A stretch of 64,000 nucleotides of DNA, taken from positions 4,960,001 to 5,024,000 of the forward strand of contig CM055609.1 of assembly GCA_029379385.1 (NCBI GenBank), read 5' to 3'. The translations under genes were made by a program, and so were the position numbers. The notes beneath the pieces were generated by a model. The model saw only the letters and a program-made list of their open reading frames with translations. It made no database searches and had not been told where the DNA came from. Each line of letters opens with the position of its first letter. Position 1 is the stretch's first letter. The DNA is from Quillaja saponaria (taxonomy: Eukaryota; Streptophyta; Magnoliopsida; Fabales; Quillajaceae). Of the stretch, positions 15,372-28,438 are shown piece after piece.

Positions 15372-18300
15372 TTATCTACTGGTATTTATGGTGCTCCTGA
15401 ACATCATCTGCTGCTTGGATAAAACTTCAGCAATGAGTTGGCGGCCAAGTAAGTGCGAATTCTTGAGGATCAGGTTTCTTGTTGTTGAATCAACGGTATA
15501 ACCATGGCCTGGCATCCATAGTAACAGCTGGAGAAGTAAATCCTTCTTATCAGGTTGTTCAATATATCGTAATATGGCCAGACAAAATAGATCCTGAAAA
15601 GAAAACATGCAAGGTGATTGGAATCCAGAGTCGAAGCTGAAACAAAAAATGCAGATACTTGTGTTATGTTATGACACAGACATTATATTCTGAATTAATG
15701 TAGAGATTTTTCTTTCTGATGGGGTGGGGAAGAGGTGAGTGCTGTTATGGAGGAAAACAAAAAGGTTTGTTAGGTAACCATTGTAAGTGGTCCTTCAAAA
15801 CAATACCGCTTCAGATATTACAGCATAAGAGTAATTTAGATGGAAATATAGGATTAAGAGGTTTCTGAAAGAATTGGGTGTCTGAAACTGCAAGTATTTT
15901 TCAAAAATAAAAAATAAAAATTGTTGCTTTTTTGTTTACACGGTTGTTTGATTCGGATCCAGTAACAGAAGGCCCCGAAGTTAAGATGTAATGAGGTGAA
16001 CCATACAACAATATTGGAAAAGAAAAAAGAAGGAACAATATAATCTCATCAATTCAATGCACATAAATTGGGAAGGGATAATAATACAAGACTGTTCTAT
16101 ATTCGATGACAGTTGCCTCACCTTTTGTTACCATGACTTAACAACAGCCAGTGAACGATTCACGGTTTGGTTTCGCAGACTCTTATCCTTTAGGACATTT
16201 ATTCTCCAGAATGTTTTCACACACTGGTCCTCTTAAAATCAAATGCTCTATCACACCTAACAACACAGATGGCACATAATTTTCACTGTCTTTGAATCTC
16301 TCACCTACTCCTTTTCACTTTCAGTGTCTCATCATACTCCTGTAGATCCTCAACCAGCATCGCTGTGTCAATTATTCTATACATTTCCCAGCCCCCATAT
16401 TTTGAATATCTTCTGACCACAAACCCATTTTCCAAGAAGTGACTTTGACTCATAGACATTGGTAATCACATTTAATCCCTAAAAATCAGCTTCTACTCTT
16501 AGGTGTAAAATTTATAAAGGTAGATTAATTCTAGACCAACCATAAGCTTTGTCTTTTGTTGCAATCAATGCCTTTTCAGTTTCATAAGTTCGAAAGAAAT
16601 TCAGCTTGTTTGATGAACCTGATCCCTCGATATCAAAAATTAAAACCATTGACACTATATCTAAATCAATTTATTGCATGTTTGTTTACCTGATCAATCT
16701 TGTAGCCACAACCATGGACAGTCTTCATGATATCATTTATCAAGTTGATGTTACCTGACTTCATGAATGTTGTTACAAACTTTTTAATCACAGGAGGCGA
16801 AATAAACTTCGCATTATCCTGGACATTAGGAGATTCATCAAGAAAATCATAGTAGGATAGGAAAAAAGAACAGATTAAAATTTCCTAAAACAAAGTATAC
16901 CTTGACTACAACATAAGCATCTTTCAAAAGACGCCCTTCTATGAGAATGTACACAATCTTCTCATGAAGTGCCTTGCACATTGGTCTCTTGCTATATCTC
17001 ATCATATTGTAGACAGAAAATGCTTCTGATTGTGCTCTTATCTTACCAAGAGAAGACATTAAAGAGGAACAAAGTTCCTACAAGAACCATCCCTCAAAAA
17101 AGGAGAAAAAAGGAAAAAAAGAGGGATTTACATTAGAAATTTTGGAAGCAGTCACTAGAGTTAACTAATCAAAAGAGACAACCCTTTTTTAGGGGAAAAA
17201 ATAATGAAATACTGTAGTAGCTTTATGCAACAAATCATTTCTCAACTTTAAATTTCAAATTCTGTATGCATATCCATCCACTTAAATGAGAGTCTGCCCA
17301 CTAGCATGGGAAAAGGGGGACTGGGTGGACCGCCCGCCCTTACTCCAAAATTCACATCTTATTTCTAGGATCTCTCTGGGCCACTTGCAAAGCATGGCTA
17401 CTATCAATGAATTTAAAAGCATCATACCTCCACCGGTTGATGGCCTTTATTATGCATGTCCTCCATGGTTTGATAAGCTAGCAAATACATCTTCTCCTTA
17501 CAAAAATATCTGATTAGGATATGAAAGGTATTATAATCAGGACTTATTGCTAATTCATCCATTTTCCTGAGTGTTTTCATCACGCTATCCATTTCACCTG
17601 CTCTGCAGTAAGCACAGAGCATTGTGTTCAATATCACCAAGTCATATTTGTCAAAGGTGGCTTCAAAATTCCAGGCCAATTTCTTTGCCTCTTGAAATTG
17701 CCCATCTCGGCAAAATGCGGATATCATGATACTATGGGAATACCCACCTGCTCATAGAAATAAAGTTCATACAGCACCAGCACATGAAGGATAGATAATT
17801 CTAGTTGTACATAGGATACGCAAATACCAAACACAGAACCCAGTGTGATAAATATGCATCAGAAAGCACAATTAAAACCTCTTATCAAGTTTAAGAAGAC
17901 AGATTCCTGCAGAACTTTTTGAATATGAGACAACCAGCAAGCAAGACATAAACTGGAAGGGTAACTTTGGAGCATCCAGAAAACTTAGCAATTTCAACCA
18001 AACCAATAATTGCATATGAACAAAAGAGTTTAGAACCAATGATTGGCCACAAAAAGTGAGAAAAGATACAACAGCACCTACAGGTAATATATAGTCACAT
18101 AAAAACCACACATTTAATTTGAATGCATGGTCGCTTAGTTTTTCAGAAAAAGGCATTGAGATATTTTGAAATCTACACACACTTTCTGCTGCCTTCGGAA
18201 TCACCAGCTTTCCATATTTGGTCCTCATGAAAAGATTTCTTTAAGGCACATATTCCAGCAGAAAGCTTACCAGATTTGATGCATTTTTCCCTCATCTCGT

Positions 18301-21300
18301 CAAAAACTTGTTTAGCTTCATGGATTTGTCCAGCTTTAGCAAGGCCATCCATCAATAAACAGTAAGGCATCTACGTATGGATTCACATTTGTCAACTCAG
18401 ATAGTTGCAAAGACAAAGGTATCATTGGAGCATTTATTGATCACAGACATTACTATAGATAAAGAAACTTCATTGTTTGTGAAACAAAAAAAGAAAAGAG
18501 GGAGGTGAATTTCCTTTTATAGTTATCAGAAGGTCCTACTACCTCATCTTCAGCATAGCCCAGAGATTCCAATTCATTTAATAATTCTCTTGATTTATCA
18601 AAGAAGCCTCCTCTAGCATATACCTTCAATAAAGTTGTCAAAATGACCTGAAAATATATGGGGTACAACCTTGAGTCAGACTTCATGAAGGCTTGACCAC
18701 ACAAATATTAGAAAGCAACATAAAGAGAATTATATAAAGGTAAAGGATTTTAAGCAAACACACAAAATCAGAAAGCCATACATCAATGAGAGAAATAAGT
18801 ACGATTTAACATCACGCCTATATTAAATATCAATTTGTATACCAACCTAATCTTCATTTGATATTAGTAATAATTCTAATGTGATAATTTCTTCTTTGTG
18901 GAGTTTAAATGAAAACTTTTACGACTCCCCAAAAATTAATTTAGTATGTATTGTGGAGTCTGTGTCTAACAAAGAACATGGTTAATTATTAAGACTATAT
19001 TGCTGGAGTCTACCATCCTAGATCTATGAATATATAAATAAAATAGGAACACAATTGACCGTAAAATTGCATTCTAAAAATAAAAACAAACCTTATTTGG
19101 TACTAACCCTGCAGATTTCATATCTTGGATCAAGTCATCAGCCTTTTTATAGTTTCCACCTACTGAATAAGCATTGAGTAATGAGCTGTAATGATAAACA
19201 TTTGGAGAATGACCTTCTTTCTTCATCTGGTTAAAATACCGTTCTGCTTCTTCCCATTTATTGTTTGAAGCACAAACAGCTAGAATTGCCCCATAAATTA
19301 CACTGTCCATGTGAAGCCTATTATTTTCCAGGTCCTGAATCAGCTCCAATGCCTTAGGATAACCATGTTTCACTTTAATGCAACCTGCAAGTATCTAAAG
19401 ATGACAATAGACAACAGTGATACCAGCAATAACTAAATATAAGATGGAAATGTGCATCATTGTTAACTTTCTCATAATATATAAATATTTTTTTTCAAAC
19501 ATACCACAAGCATGCATACAAGGAATACTTAATTGTGTTCAGCATAATGCTATGAATGTGTACATCGTGTGGCAAAAGAGTTAACCACAACAACACACAC
19601 GGGAATTTTTTTCTAGTAGTTCAACAGTTGTAGTTTTCTTTCTTATGGATTTGTTCATGTATAATGCTATCTGTAAAGTTTTTAACCTTACAATTAGAAA
19701 GGCTTAAGTATGAGACTCTGATTTCCTTAAGGATAGTCTTCAACTTGAGGGGCAGATAAACAGAGTTAACTGCCACCACACCTCAGAATTCCAGAAAAAC
19801 AAGCAAGACTGTATGCAATGGTATATTATCTGCATCACTTCGACACCCATTTATTATGTCTTTGAACAAAGAGAGAAGGATGAAATAGAGAAGACACAAC
19901 TAACTAATGATATAGGTCATGAAGCAGATATCTTCTCATAATTCTGAACCATTTAAAAAGAACTCTTTATGGGTGTGCAAAAAGGTCGTGTCATGCCAAA
20001 AAGAAAGTAACTAGACTCCACACTTTGATGTGGATAAGTCTCCTTTAAATAAAAGCCAACTATCACCTAGCTATGAAACTGGTATTTTTCCACATTGAGT
20101 AAAAATCACATACCGTACTATATGTAACAACATCTGGTATTAAACCATCTTGCTTCATCTGATCAAATAATTTAGTACTTGTATCAAACTTGCCACTCCT
20201 CACAAGACAATTGAGAATTGAATTACATATATAGACATTGTTCTTGGTTGATTCATCTTGAATGCTATTGTATATTTCAAGTGCTTTTACAGCATCGAGG
20301 TTCTTCCCCACAAACTTAATGTAGCTGGTATAAGATGATACATTACTTTTCCCATTTTCTTGCATCCATTGAAAGAGCTGCAATTATCAGGGAAAAGGAA
20401 AACAAGATAGTTATCAACAATAGGAAAGGAAAATTTAATAACAGATCCAACTTTGCTCATCACTTCAGGGGTGATGATAATATCGCTAACAAAGAACAGG
20501 AAACAATTACATCTTCCAATTTCATCATTCAATATGAGATATCATATAACCTAAGAGTGGACTAACTTGCTCAAGAGTTTCTGAAATTCTTTTCATATTA
20601 TCCTCATAAAATGACTACTTCTTAACTTACCATTTTGCTTTCAATTACAATAATTGTATCCAACAATGATTAAAACTGGAACCTTCTGTTGCTAGACAAT
20701 TTGAGATTATTCAACATCAAACTTAGCACTGTCATGAAGACTTGGAACAAATGCCACATCTTCAGTCATCTTATATTTGCTCCTTTACATGTGTTGGTTT
20801 CGACTTTCAATACAATCTTAGTACTACTCTTCCAATTCAAAGAATTAAATTTCACAGGACCACAAAAAATAAAAGGACGTGTAATACAATTTCCAAGTTG
20901 AAGCACCTGATAAAGTTCCTGAATTCTGTTTAGCTTCCCAAAGTGCCGCAAAATGGCATTCAAGTCTTGCACTTTCAGCATTTTCCCCAACCTGTAGAAA
21001 AAAATAAATTGAGCAGGTAATCAAGGTAGAAACTCCATTCTAAATATGCAATACCAAGAGAAATACACCAAAACACCCACTAACAAACCCAGATAGCAAT
21101 TGACTCTAAATTCACGTCACTTTCCAACCTCAATATAATTTAGTAAGTAAGTTCTTAAACTGAATAAAAAAGCTCACAACTTTACAATAAGAAGAGAGAG
21201 AAAAAAAGGCATGCTATGTATGTGAAAGAAGTCAAGAACCTTGCAAGAGCTGAATTCAAATCAGACGACTGTTGAACTTCAACTACAGCAGCTTGTCTTT

Positions 21301-21523
21301 CCTTATAGGACTTAGAATGACGCTTTTGAACTTTAATTGTGCTTTTCTTATTGGGTGGTCCGTAGAAGGTGTGATCCTCCCCTGAAAGAGTTGTAGCAGA
21401 GGTGAGCTGGGTATTCCTGCTTCTTGTGGAAGAAGGGGATACATAAGGAATTGACAGAAAACACGTGGGTGACTGATGGAATAGCACAGTCTGCAACCCA
21501 GGTCCAAGTACAGATATCTCCAT
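15372..21523 (-). CDS. P-class PPR protein, At1g10910/EMB3103-like, 10 exons, 662 aa
   Basis: Exons in transcript order: 21523-21240, 20991-20907, 20377-20114, 19394-19092, 18647-18543, 18370-18271, 17747-17428, 17077-16901, 16818-16690, 15593-15372. They sum to 663 codons with the stop, all GT-AG. The serine/threonine-rich N-terminus looks like a plastid transit peptide. From about residue 125 on, 35-residue PPR motifs follow (NVYICNSILNCLVRSGKFD, DSVIYGAILAVCASNNKWEE, NVYHYSSLLNAYSVGGNY, DLVILNTMLCAYCRAGEMD). There is no E or DYW extension, so it is P-class: predicted RNA binding and stabilisation in an organelle. The C-terminal WMPGHGYTVDSTTRNLILK block matches my memory of Arabidopsis At1g10910, of nearly the same length and reported as embryo-essential. 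The methionine at 21523 is the first in-frame ATG. Confidence 0.92.
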
Positions 21524-23514
21524 TTTCACTTAAGTTTCTCTCGCTATCTCACACAGAGACAGAGACGAACATAGCGAAATTGAGTGATATTTTCTACTTG
21601 TCTATGCGCCGGTTTTTTAAGGACCCGTTGGGCCTGTTTTTAGTCTATGCAGCCCTTCAATTTCAGGCTAGTTAGGGTAGGTTTGAATAGAATTAGAATT
21701 GGAATTGAAAATTTCTCTCTAATTTCAATTTTGTAGTCTGACGCACTCTTTAAAATTAAAATTAAAATTCCCAACTAAATATCAAAGAATTAATAAACAA
21801 CTATAAAACAACCTATTTGATTTTCATAGATAGATCATAAAAATTATAATTCTAAATAAATTTTTATATTCCCAGTCTCGTAATAATGACAGCACATCAT
21901 AGTGTATTGTTGGCTTCCACTCACCCATAACCTCCTTCACTTGCCAGCCGTCATCAATCCCAACAACTCATCCATCTCCCATTAGCTGTCATCTATCAAC
22001 CTATCATGTCCCACTCGAGATGATGAATATAATCGTAAGGGCATATCAGAGATGACAACAAATATAACTACGATCTATTAGCATCAAGATTTGTTGGAGA
22101 CGACGAAAACTGCCATCGGATCCACCAAAGACAACGACTAAATACTTAAAGCATAATTTCAATTGCAATTCTTTATGTTATCTAAATTTATAAATTGTAA
22201 TTCTAACTAATTCCAATTATAAACAAATTGAACTTCTTTTGCAATTTTTATTTTTATGCATCCAAACGCAGTTAAAGGAATTTTATTTTCTTTTAATAAT
22301 AACTTTTTAATCAATAAATGTGTGGACTATTTCCACTCGGTAAATGAAATTATTTCCATTAAACGAGTAAATTAGTTTCACATATTCTATCACATTTAGA
22401 CCCACCTATTTAAATGAATCATCCATTATGAGATGGGAAACTAATTCGAGTGGAAAGAGTGTCCTCCTAAACTTATTAAAACTTGGATAAGAATTGAAAC
22501 CTATCAAATCAATAAACTTCTATTACTTATGACCATGCATTATATAATATTGTTGGCCATCACTCACCACTCACTCGTAATCTATTATATAATATTTATA
22601 ATTTCAATTATATTTTTATTTTCATGCATCCAAACACATCTAAAAGATTTTTTTTTTCTCTCAAGAATTAGTTTTTAAGTCAATAAAAAGATGGAACTAT
22701 TTCCACTCAACAAGTGGAATTATTTCCTTTCAACGAGTAAAGTTAGTTCCACACATTCTATCATATTTGGATTCACCTATTTAAGTGAATCATCTATTTA
22801 TGAGAAGCGAAACTAATTCCAGTGAAAATTATATCCTTCTAAACCTATTAAAATTTGGATAAGAATTGAAACCTTTACAGTTCTTTTTTCTCTTTCTCAT
22901 TGGTCTTGAGTTTATAAAAGAATGGATATTTATAATTAATCTAGTGATTAATAAAGGATACTTTTTGAGTTTGAAACCTAAAAGAAAATTTTAGAAGTAA
23001 ACTTTTGATGAATTCTATAATTCTAAAATGAATGATTAGTTATTGAGTTTCGCCTAAACTTACCTTGAACATCATACCATAAAAGTAAATTACAAAAAAA
23101 TTAATATACATGTGGAAACTTTTAAGTCTATTGGTAGAGACAACTCCTTCCTCTGTCTCCCAAAAATATTATCATTCTAGAGAAAGACATAATTAACATA
23201 ATTTGAAAATGTTATTGTGCATGTTACCAAAAAAAAGAAAATGTTATTGTGCACTTTCTTTGTTTTCTAACTTTGGGTCAACGAAGCAGTAAACGTACCA
23301 CTCCCGACATGGGTGGGTCAGTCAAAAAGGTAAAATACCGTGTTTGGAAAAATCGAAGTTTGTTTCGACGCATCCTTAACCTACACTCTTCCAAACTATG
23401 TCATCTCAGCTTGTCCCTTACATAGAGGCTCTGTTGTCTATATTCTGTAATCTATCTATCTGGGTCAGTTCCAACTATCGCTCTGATTCCTCTGAAGCCT
23501 AAAAAGTCTCTTTA
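21524..23514. other. Divergent intergenic region between PPR and ALKBH9 genes
   Basis: About 2 kb upstream of two divergently transcribed genes. AT-rich, with a pair of direct repeats (separate entry). The last 250 bases before 23515 are less AT-rich and probably contain the ALKBH9-like promoter and leader. No gene found. Confidence 0.6.
22256..22873. repeat. Two degenerate direct repeats of about 245 bp, offset about 368 bp
   Basis: 22256-22503 and 22624-22873 align over their length. Both begin with TGCATCCAAAC and end with GGATAAGAATTGAAACC. Shared internal blocks are CTATTTCCACTC, ATTATTTCC and TTCTATCA. Probably an old non-autonomous element or a local duplication; no clear terminal inverted repeats were identified. 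Confidence 0.65.
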
Positions 23515-26500
23515 ATGACAGGAGAATTTGTCGGAATAGGAACGGAGGCTGGCGCCGGTGAGGAATCCTTAATGGGATCTTTAAGGAATTTGAAGCGGGA
23601 GGAGATATTGGAGGTTTTGTCTGAAGGGTTTTGCGATCACTGTGAAGCTCTTCTGCAAGAACGAATCCACAAGCTTAGTAAAAGTAAGAGGTGGATTTTA
23701 TTTTTTTTGTCTTTTTAATTTTTTATGTTATGATTATGTGTTTCTTGATCTACATCATCTACTTCTGCTTTTACTTTTTCTTTTTTAATAGTTTGATTAG
23801 TTTTGGTCTGTTTAGGGTCTTGTAGGACAAATTGGGTGTTTCTAAGGTTTTTAATTTGAATGCTTTTTTCATTGTTTTACTTGCCCTCTCTCTGTTTTAT
23901 ATTTTCCTTAAAATTATGGTTATATTGGAGATGATGGGGATGTAGAAGTTCTGAAGGAGGTGGAAGCTTTACTTAAAGATTTAAGAGAAAAGGAAAGATC
24001 TCTCGAAGATATAGAAGTATTGAACCAATTGCTAATTGTAAAAGAGCGTAAAAGCAATGATGAGCTTCAAGAAGCTCGAAAAGAATTGATTAATGGCAGT
24101 AAAGAGATTTCAAGTTGTGCCCATATTGGTGTGAAGCGAATGGGAGAACTTGACACTAGACCGTTCCATGAAGCAATGAAGAGAAAGTATAATGAGGAAG
24201 ATGCAGAAGAGAGAGCATCGGAACTATGCTCATTGTGGGAAGAATATCTAAAGGACCCAGACTGGCATCCATTTAAAGTTACTACGGTTGAAGAGAAGCA
24301 TCAGGAAAGTATTGACGAAGAGGATCAAAAGCTAAAAGATTTGAAGAAGGAGATGGGTGATGGAGCATACAGAGCTGTGGTAGCAGATCTAATGGAAATA
24401 AACGAATACAATTCGAGTGGGCGGTATATAACCTCTGAATTGTGGAGAAGGATGGAGGGCAACATCGCGAGAGGGAATTGCAATTCAACTGAGCAAATGG
24501 AAAATAAGCAAAAGCAAAAGGGGAATGTGGTGAAGGAATTGACATGTATGTAAGAAAACCATTCTTAGAAGCTGGATCACATGTCACCAATCATCAGGTC
24601 TGGGGAGCTGCCATATTTGATGGTTGTATTATTTGAATAAAGTAAACTGAGTAGCCTGTTCTATCTCACTAGGTTAATGCTCCTATGCATGTGAATATAC
24701 TGCATTCATGGTGGGCAATGTGTGGAATAAGACATAAATGTAAAACCTGTTTGACTAAGTAGCTGTTAATCCAGAACCTGTTCTGATTCTTTTTTTCCAA
24801 AAAAAAATATAAACTAAATTATACAATTAGATTTATTAGTATAAAAACTAAAAGTTATAAATGAAAAACTATTATATGAAAGCTAGTCAAATGATAAGAA
24901 AATAAATATAGTAAAATATAAGTATTATTTCTAAACTTTATTTGTTTTAGTTAATATGTATTGGTTGCATTATGTATAATTTAATAAATAGTTGAGGTTA
25001 AACATGTAAAAAGAAAATATAAATTATATCTGAAGAGACAAATAAAATTTTCAAACATACATAATTAATTATTATATACATTACTAATCACTTATAAATA
25101 AATATTGTATAATATTTTTACATATATTTATATGTCTATGGGATTGTACACTGTTTCCGTAATGCTTCCAATACGTATTTGATATATTTTCATTTCTCCA
25201 CTGATCGATACTATATCAAGAAATGACATTTTGATCCTTGACTCACCTTGCAAATCCTGTTTCTCTTATGTTTCATCTCACTTACCTATGTCAATTTTCA
25301 TGAAAAAAAAATCTACTTTTGAGATTACTATTGATTCAGTGGTCTTCTTAAGTTTTTATGGTTGGGTTGTAATTTTCTGTAATTTAGAAATTTACGGTGA
25401 TATGGAAATCTCAGGGTTTTGAATTTTTTTGTTTGTTTCTACTACTGCATTGAATATTATATCCTAAGAAAATATTATCCTTATTCTGTTATGGTTCTAA
25501 ATGTAGAAGGGGAGATTGACACATTGTACCCAAGTCATGACACTGCACGGTCTGCTGAAATCCCATCTGCAGATGCATCAAGCATTGCTGATGAGAACGG
25601 TTTAGAATCCTCTAATAGAAGGATAAAACAAGGGCGCGGTCCATGGAAATTGTTGCAGACTCCTGACTCCAGTTACTCTGTTAAGAAAACTAATGGACAT
25701 GACACTAGTCCTTCACCGGCATATTTGAATGGCAATAAACAAGCAGTTGTGCAATCGGAGTTTGAGATACTGTTGAATGATGGACTTAGTGGAGCTTCTA
25801 GGGTTGACAATAGCCTACCAGAGGAAGAAAAGGAACATATTAGATATTCACAAGTTGGCAGGAAGAAAGACTTTGTCTATTTTGAGAATGTTCGTGGGAC
25901 ATCTACTAATGTTCTCCAAGGGCTTGAACTTCACACTCGGGTTTTTAATGCGAAGGAGCAGAAGAATATAGTTGAGTATGTCTATAGTTTGCAACGTTTG
26001 GGGCAAAAGGGACATCTTAGAGGTATGAAAATCTGGCTTCCTTTTTATTTGGTCATCAGTTAAGTTTTTATTCATTGGTGGATTTGGATGCATTTGGTAT
26101 CATTTAAGTTTTAGTTTTTCTACAATGAGGAGTAAAACCATTTCAATTGCTATTGGAAGAACCTTTTGAGGTAGCGAGAGTAAATTTTAGTCTTAGACAT
26201 AGAGAACTGAAAATAGATTATTGTTTATCTAATTCGTTTTATGTATGAGTTGCCTGTTTAGCATAAAATTGGGTATAGGAATTTTAGAAAAGAGGAGTGA
26301 GGTTCCAACTATAAAAACATGGGAGGTAGGAACAGAGGTGGAGTCTTTGACAGGTCTTCCCTAATTACCTAAGATCATCAGAAGTAGATTGCGGAGACTG
26401 AGAGTTATTTAATTGTATTGTCACGAATTATTATTAAAGAGTTTGTAATTTTGTATTGCACAAAACAAGATAGATCCTTTTCTTGTTATGAGAATGATGA

Positions 26501-28438
26501 TGAACCTTCGGCATTGAGGTATCTGAATTTGAAATGTGTTACCAAACTACTGCACGAGAGATGACATACTGGTTTGAAACCTAAATCATCCCCATATATC
26601 CGGTAAATAATCCATTTAGAAGAGATTTTTAGAGTTTGGTAGCAGTTATCTAACCATTGTTGTGAGATGAATCAAAAACATTTCACACTGACTCTACTGC
26701 AACCACTAGCTTTTGTAGCCAGGTTGCACCTCTGAACTTGTGAAAACTAGTGGTCCGGAATTTATGTTCAGTCCATCTTATGCGATGTCGATAGCATGGG
26801 GAAGGCTATCCTATTCTTACTTTCAATTTTAAATTTATGGTACAATTACTTGAATATAGTGTTCTGAATATAGTTTATCAGAGCAAACAGAACTTTCATT
26901 TCTGAAATAAGTCAAATAACCAACGGATTCAAGTTTCCAGTACGTCTTGGCTTACTTTTTTATTTGGATATTTTTCCTCCTTTCTACATGCTATTACTTT
27001 ATTTTTGGGTTAGTGCAGTTTTATTTTCAGCATCTATACTAGAGGAGTGTGTAACAATATGGAAAAACTTTGGCTCTTCATCCCTGTTTATCTTCTTTTA
27101 TTTTTGTAGGGCGTACCTATAGTGAACCTAGAAAGTGGATGCGTGGTAAAGGACGTGTCACAACACAATTTGGCTGCTGTTACAATTATGCAGTGGTACA
27201 GTTTAATTTGGTTTATCCCATTTCTTCTCAAAATAAACTCTTATGAAATATATCTGATGGTATTGTTTATCAACTTACGTATGATTTTTCCAGGATAAAG
27301 ATGGGAACCCTCCTGGTATAATTAGGGATGAAGATGTTGATCCACTACCTGATTTGTTTAAGCAAATGATCAAAAGGATGGTCGGGTGGCACATTTTACC
27401 CGCAACGTGCATCCCGAATAGTTGCATTGTGAATATATATGATGAAGGGGATTGCATTCCTCCACATATTGACCACCATGACTTTGTACGGCCCTTTTGC
27501 ACTGTTTCATTCTTGGCTGAGTGTAACATACTATTTGGTCTGAATTTGAAGGCTTTGAGTCCAGGAGAGTTCTCAGGGCCATTCTCCTTACCTTTGCCTG
27601 TGGGGTAGGCTTTTCGTTCTCCTTAATTTTCTTTCCCTCTATTTTCCTATTCGTTATTGATTAACAAGTTAATCGGATCTTTGAAAATTTTGTAATGATC
27701 TTTCAGCCAATACCATTTGCAGCTTCTTGAGGTTTTTCTTTTGTATTTTTGGAAGGCTGTTGATCTATGTTTTAAGAAGTATTAGATTCAAATGTCGACA
27801 CCGAATATCAATTTGAATTAGTTTTAACTAGATTAACTAAAACTTACATATATGTATTAACTACTGCAGCCTGCATTTTCCTATGCCATTACAAAACTAG
27901 ACGTATGTCCCAGGGCAAACAAAAAACAAAATTAGAATGGTATACGGTTGATTGTGATTTTTAAATTTTTTTCAGGTCAGTACTCATCTTCAATGGGAAT
28001 GGCGCTGACATTGCTAAACATTGTGTCCCAGCTGTCCCAACGAAAAGGTATCATTATCTTTGTCGATGATCAAATATATTTCATCAAGTCTTTGTTGTGT
28101 TGCCATGCTAAGTCTCTTGGATTTCTGATTTTTGCAGAATCTCAATTACGTTTAGGAAAATGGACGATAGCAAACTACCATATAGATTTCAACTCGACCC
28201 TGAATTAGCAGGAATCAAGCCTCTTCCTTATTCATCATCGAGGAAAATGGCAATGCAATCAAACCAACTTGCTTACAGAGAGGTCCAACAACACAAGCAT
28301 AATAACAATTACAAATCAGAATCAGAGACAGTGAAGAAGACGAGCATGAACGATTTTTCTGTAGAAAAGAATGAATTTCCTCCTCTCTCACTCTCAGCAG
28401 GCAGCTCCAGCAAATGGAGGGTCAAAAGATTTCAGTAA
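23515..28438 (+). CDS. ALKBH9-type 2OG-Fe(II) RNA demethylase, 6 exons, 484 aa
   Basis: Exons: 23515-23683, 25507-26022, 27110-27195, 27294-27604, 27976-28047, 28138-28438. They sum to 485 codons with the stop, all GT-AG. Exon 1 encodes an N-terminal LKREEILEVLSEGFC motif; exon 2 is mostly a disordered linker. The AlkB-like double-stranded beta helix follows: FGCCYNYAV, the iron ligands H315 and D317 in PPHIDHHDF, distal H376 in DIAKHCVPAVPTKR, and the 2-oxoglutarate-binding arginine region ISITFRK. The tail (EFPPLSLSAGSSSKWR) is low complexity. Family knowledge: plant ALKBH9/10 proteins remove N6-methyladenosine from RNA. All metal ligands are present, so it is predicted active. Intron 1 (1.8 kb) contains an XH-domain fragment, listed separately. 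The family level is secure; which paralogue (9A, 9B or 9C) is uncertain. Confidence 0.9.
23931..24553 (+). pseudogene. FDM/IDN2 XH-domain fragment inside ALKBH9 intron 1
   Basis: An open frame of about 207 codons encodes a coiled-coil end (EALLKDLREKERSLEDIE, LNQLLIVKERKSNDELQEA) and a complete XH domain (IGVKRMGELDTRPF, SELCSLWEEYLKDPDWHPF, VADLMEINEYNSSGRYI, SELWRRMEG). XH ends the FDM/IDN2/SGS3-like proteins of RNA-directed DNA methylation. The XS domain and most of the coiled coil are absent, and no ATG opens the frame before the XH core. There is no intron in the fragment; a polyadenylation signal AATAAA lies at 24636-24641. It looks like a 5'-truncated gene copy, perhaps retroposed. A candidate acceptor AG at 23929-23930 would join ALKBH9 exon 1 to it in frame, so a hybrid transcript is possible. 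Confidence 0.75.

Noticed and set aside
24799..24808. A-run as the poly(A) tail of a retroposed XH fragment
   Set aside because: It lies about 160 bases beyond the AATAAA signal, too far for the original tail, and is only nine or ten bases long, so retroposition remains unproven.
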